Source: Glandiceps talaboti
Lineage: Eukaryota; Hemichordata; Enteropneusta; Spengelidae
DNA length: 64,000 bases
NCBI RefSeq assembly: GCF_964340395.1
Contig: NC_135563.1
Coordinates: 10,577,151 to 10,641,150 of the forward strand
Direction of reading: 5' to 3'
The translations under genes were made by a program, and so were the position numbers. Of the stretch, positions 62,901 through 64,000 are shown one piece after another (within the stretch, counting starts at the first letter, position 1; each line of letters starts with the position of its first letter). Below the pieces are notes generated by a model, which ran no database searches, had not been told where the DNA came from, and saw only the letters and a list, made by a program, of their open reading frames with translations.

Positions 62901-63659
62901 ATTTACTACAAATTAAAGGAAAAGTCACAATCAAGATAATTTGTTTGCCTTTAGATTGCTTTTATCATATAACGGTTGTCACATGATCTACATATCGCCT
63001 CCATTGTAATTCATTGGAACAGCGCCCTCACATTTGTGTGTGCAGTTATGCATATCGCGCCCAGACATACTTTGCCCAAATGTGGTTGAATCATTATTTT
63101 CTCCAAAAATAATATTTTCTCAATATTTTAACATTGCACAGGGTAGTGATTATTAAATTTTAACCAATACACACAACATTCTTGTGATAAGCTGTGAAAG
63201 CTTTTGACAGCAAACAGTCAGTCTTGTTCACTCATGATAGAGGGCGCTGTTCATGAACATGTCACACGACCATAAAATATATGGTAAAACCATAATGTTC
63301 CAGATACTATGTTGTTTCCACATGTATAGTAATACCTGAAATTTGCTATGTTTTAAATTACACAGATAGTGTTTGGCGCCTGGTTAAACTTCATAGGCAG
63401 TGGTGTTAGGGCACTCAGTGCATTTCATTTTATCCCGGACCATGTCAGATATCCGTTGGTTCTAACAGGACAAGGTATAGCAGCAAGTTCACAGCCGTTT
63501 GTCATGTTTTCACCTACCAAACTTGCTGCTACTTGGTTCAGGGAAGACCAAAGAGCCACAGCCAACATGATAGCGTCTGTCTCCAATCCACTTGGAATAC
63601 TTGTAGCTAATGTCATTTCACCTATATTAACGCCAAATAAAGACGATATGTATTTTATG
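59773..63659 (+). CDS. SLC49A3: SLC49A3 (MFSD7)-like transporter, 5' part, first three coding exons
   Basis: Coding parts are 59773-59931, 62631-62789 and 63366-63659, all phase 0, giving 204 residues. The gene continues beyond the window. The product is a major facilitator of the FLVCR/SLC49 family, which normally has 12 membrane segments; about the first third to half is present. Seen: a 34-residue polar N-terminus, then KRRWFMLSVVCVLNIANAM/VWLTFGP (TM1), YSAINWLSMIFMIVSIPFG (TM2), WLLDTLGLRASIVFGAWLNF (TM3), and RATANMIASVSNPLGILVAN. The last block and GAWLNF are hallmarks shared with vertebrate SLC49A3 rather than FLVCR1/2. Substrate is not established for this member; other SLC49 proteins move heme or choline, but that is not evidence here. 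Expected location is a cell membrane. It lies on the same strand as the NG-peptide gene, about 2.8 kb beyond that gene's poly(A) signal. No frameshift or stop is seen in the exons. Confidence 0.93.
59932..62630 (+). other. Intron 1 of the SLC49A3-like gene
   Basis: A 2.7-kb intron (gtaagt to ttttag). Unlike the rest of the window it contains no microsatellite longer than a few units and no repeat I could identify. Confidence 0.85.
62631..62789 (+). CDS. SLC49A3: SLC49A3-like, coding exon 2
   Basis: The acceptor is a long T tract ending in tttttttag at 62630; the donor is AGT/gtaagt at 62790. The exon has 53 codons in phase 0, starting VWLTFGPIANKAADYY and ending WLLDTLGLRAS. It encodes the end of TM1, TM2 and the loop to TM3 with the D-x-x-G-x-R pattern typical of the MFS loop 2-3. 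Confidence 0.93.
63366..63659 (+). CDS. SLC49A3: SLC49A3-like, coding exon 3
   Basis: The acceptor is acacag at 63365; the donor is ATG/gtaagt at 63660. The exon has 98 codons in phase 0. It begins IVFGAWLNFIGSGVRAL (TM3), then TGQGIAASSQPFVMFSPTKL (TM4), ATWFREDQRATANMIA and SNPLGILVANVISPIL (TM5). FSPTKLAATWF and RATANM are the strongest family signatures. The next exon lies outside the window; the in-frame codons after 63660 are intron. Confidence 0.93.
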
Positions 63660-64000
63660 GTAAGTGAATTCTGTAAAGTATGGTGTTTTTATTAAAGGCA
63701 GTAAATAGGTAAAGTCAACATAATCTTGAGTTTCATTGTGGTGTTAAACCTAAAATCAAATGTTGCCTTTCAAATACTCAAATACCAGAGTTCTATAAAA
63801 AAGACTCTTGATCACTATGTAAATGATCAGATTGACAGTTAACCAATTGATGGAATTATTGTTTCCTTGTTGATCAAAAGACTGATATGTATTATACCAT
63901 GCATGAGCCATTTAGAACAAAAAATGTGGAATATATACTCTGGTCGTTCGACAACGCATGTCTATGTCACGCCTACACATTTCTACATCACTGGTTCTGC

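Overview
This window is AT-rich eukaryotic nuclear DNA with long introns, dense microsatellites and many small diverged transposon remnants. The best taxonomic clue is a spliced neuropeptide gene encoding five copies of NGFWN-Gly-Lys-Arg followed by a 14-cysteine neurophysin domain. This NG-peptide/neurophysin architecture is known from ambulacrarians and amphioxus, and the NGFWNamide form is known from the acorn worm Saccoglossus. The source is therefore most likely an enteropneust hemichordate. The species cannot be fixed from the sequence alone.

Layout. From 1 to about 45.2 kb I see no convincing multi-exon protein gene. This part holds microsatellites, a nested MITE inside a three-copy dispersed repeat (2.8-4.7 kb and 24.65-24.87 kb), foldback elements (9.7 and 36.9 kb), a LINE reverse-transcriptase fragment (about 14 kb, minus strand), a structurally complete hammerhead ribozyme (22.1 kb, minus strand), and a second hammerhead-bearing repeat in two inverted copies (6.2-6.55 and 32.3-32.8 kb). 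A TATA/CCAAT/CRE-type promoter followed by a candidate noncoding first exon sits at 29.43-29.82 kb, and a TATA-less promoter-like cluster at 28.0 kb. From 45.28 to 56.96 kb lies the complete NG-peptide/neurophysin precursor gene: three coding exons, all phase 0, 229 codons plus stop, plus strand. Its introns carry three exact copies of a 15-bp octamer/homeodomain-like motif and two more foldback elements. From 59.5 kb to the right edge lies the 5' part of an SLC49A3 (MFSD7, FLVCR-family) transporter gene on the same strand. Its first three coding exons are present, and the gene runs out of the window.

Function. The NG-peptide gene should make a secreted precursor that is cleaved at dibasic sites and amidated to NGFWNamide, with the neurophysin domain as probable carrier or sorting partner. 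SLC49A3 is an unrelated 12-TM major facilitator neighbour. Nothing indicates that the two genes act in one pathway.

Limits. Exon boundaries come from reading frame, splice sites and family similarity only. Regulatory and ribozyme calls are structural inferences that need transcript data or covariance searches.
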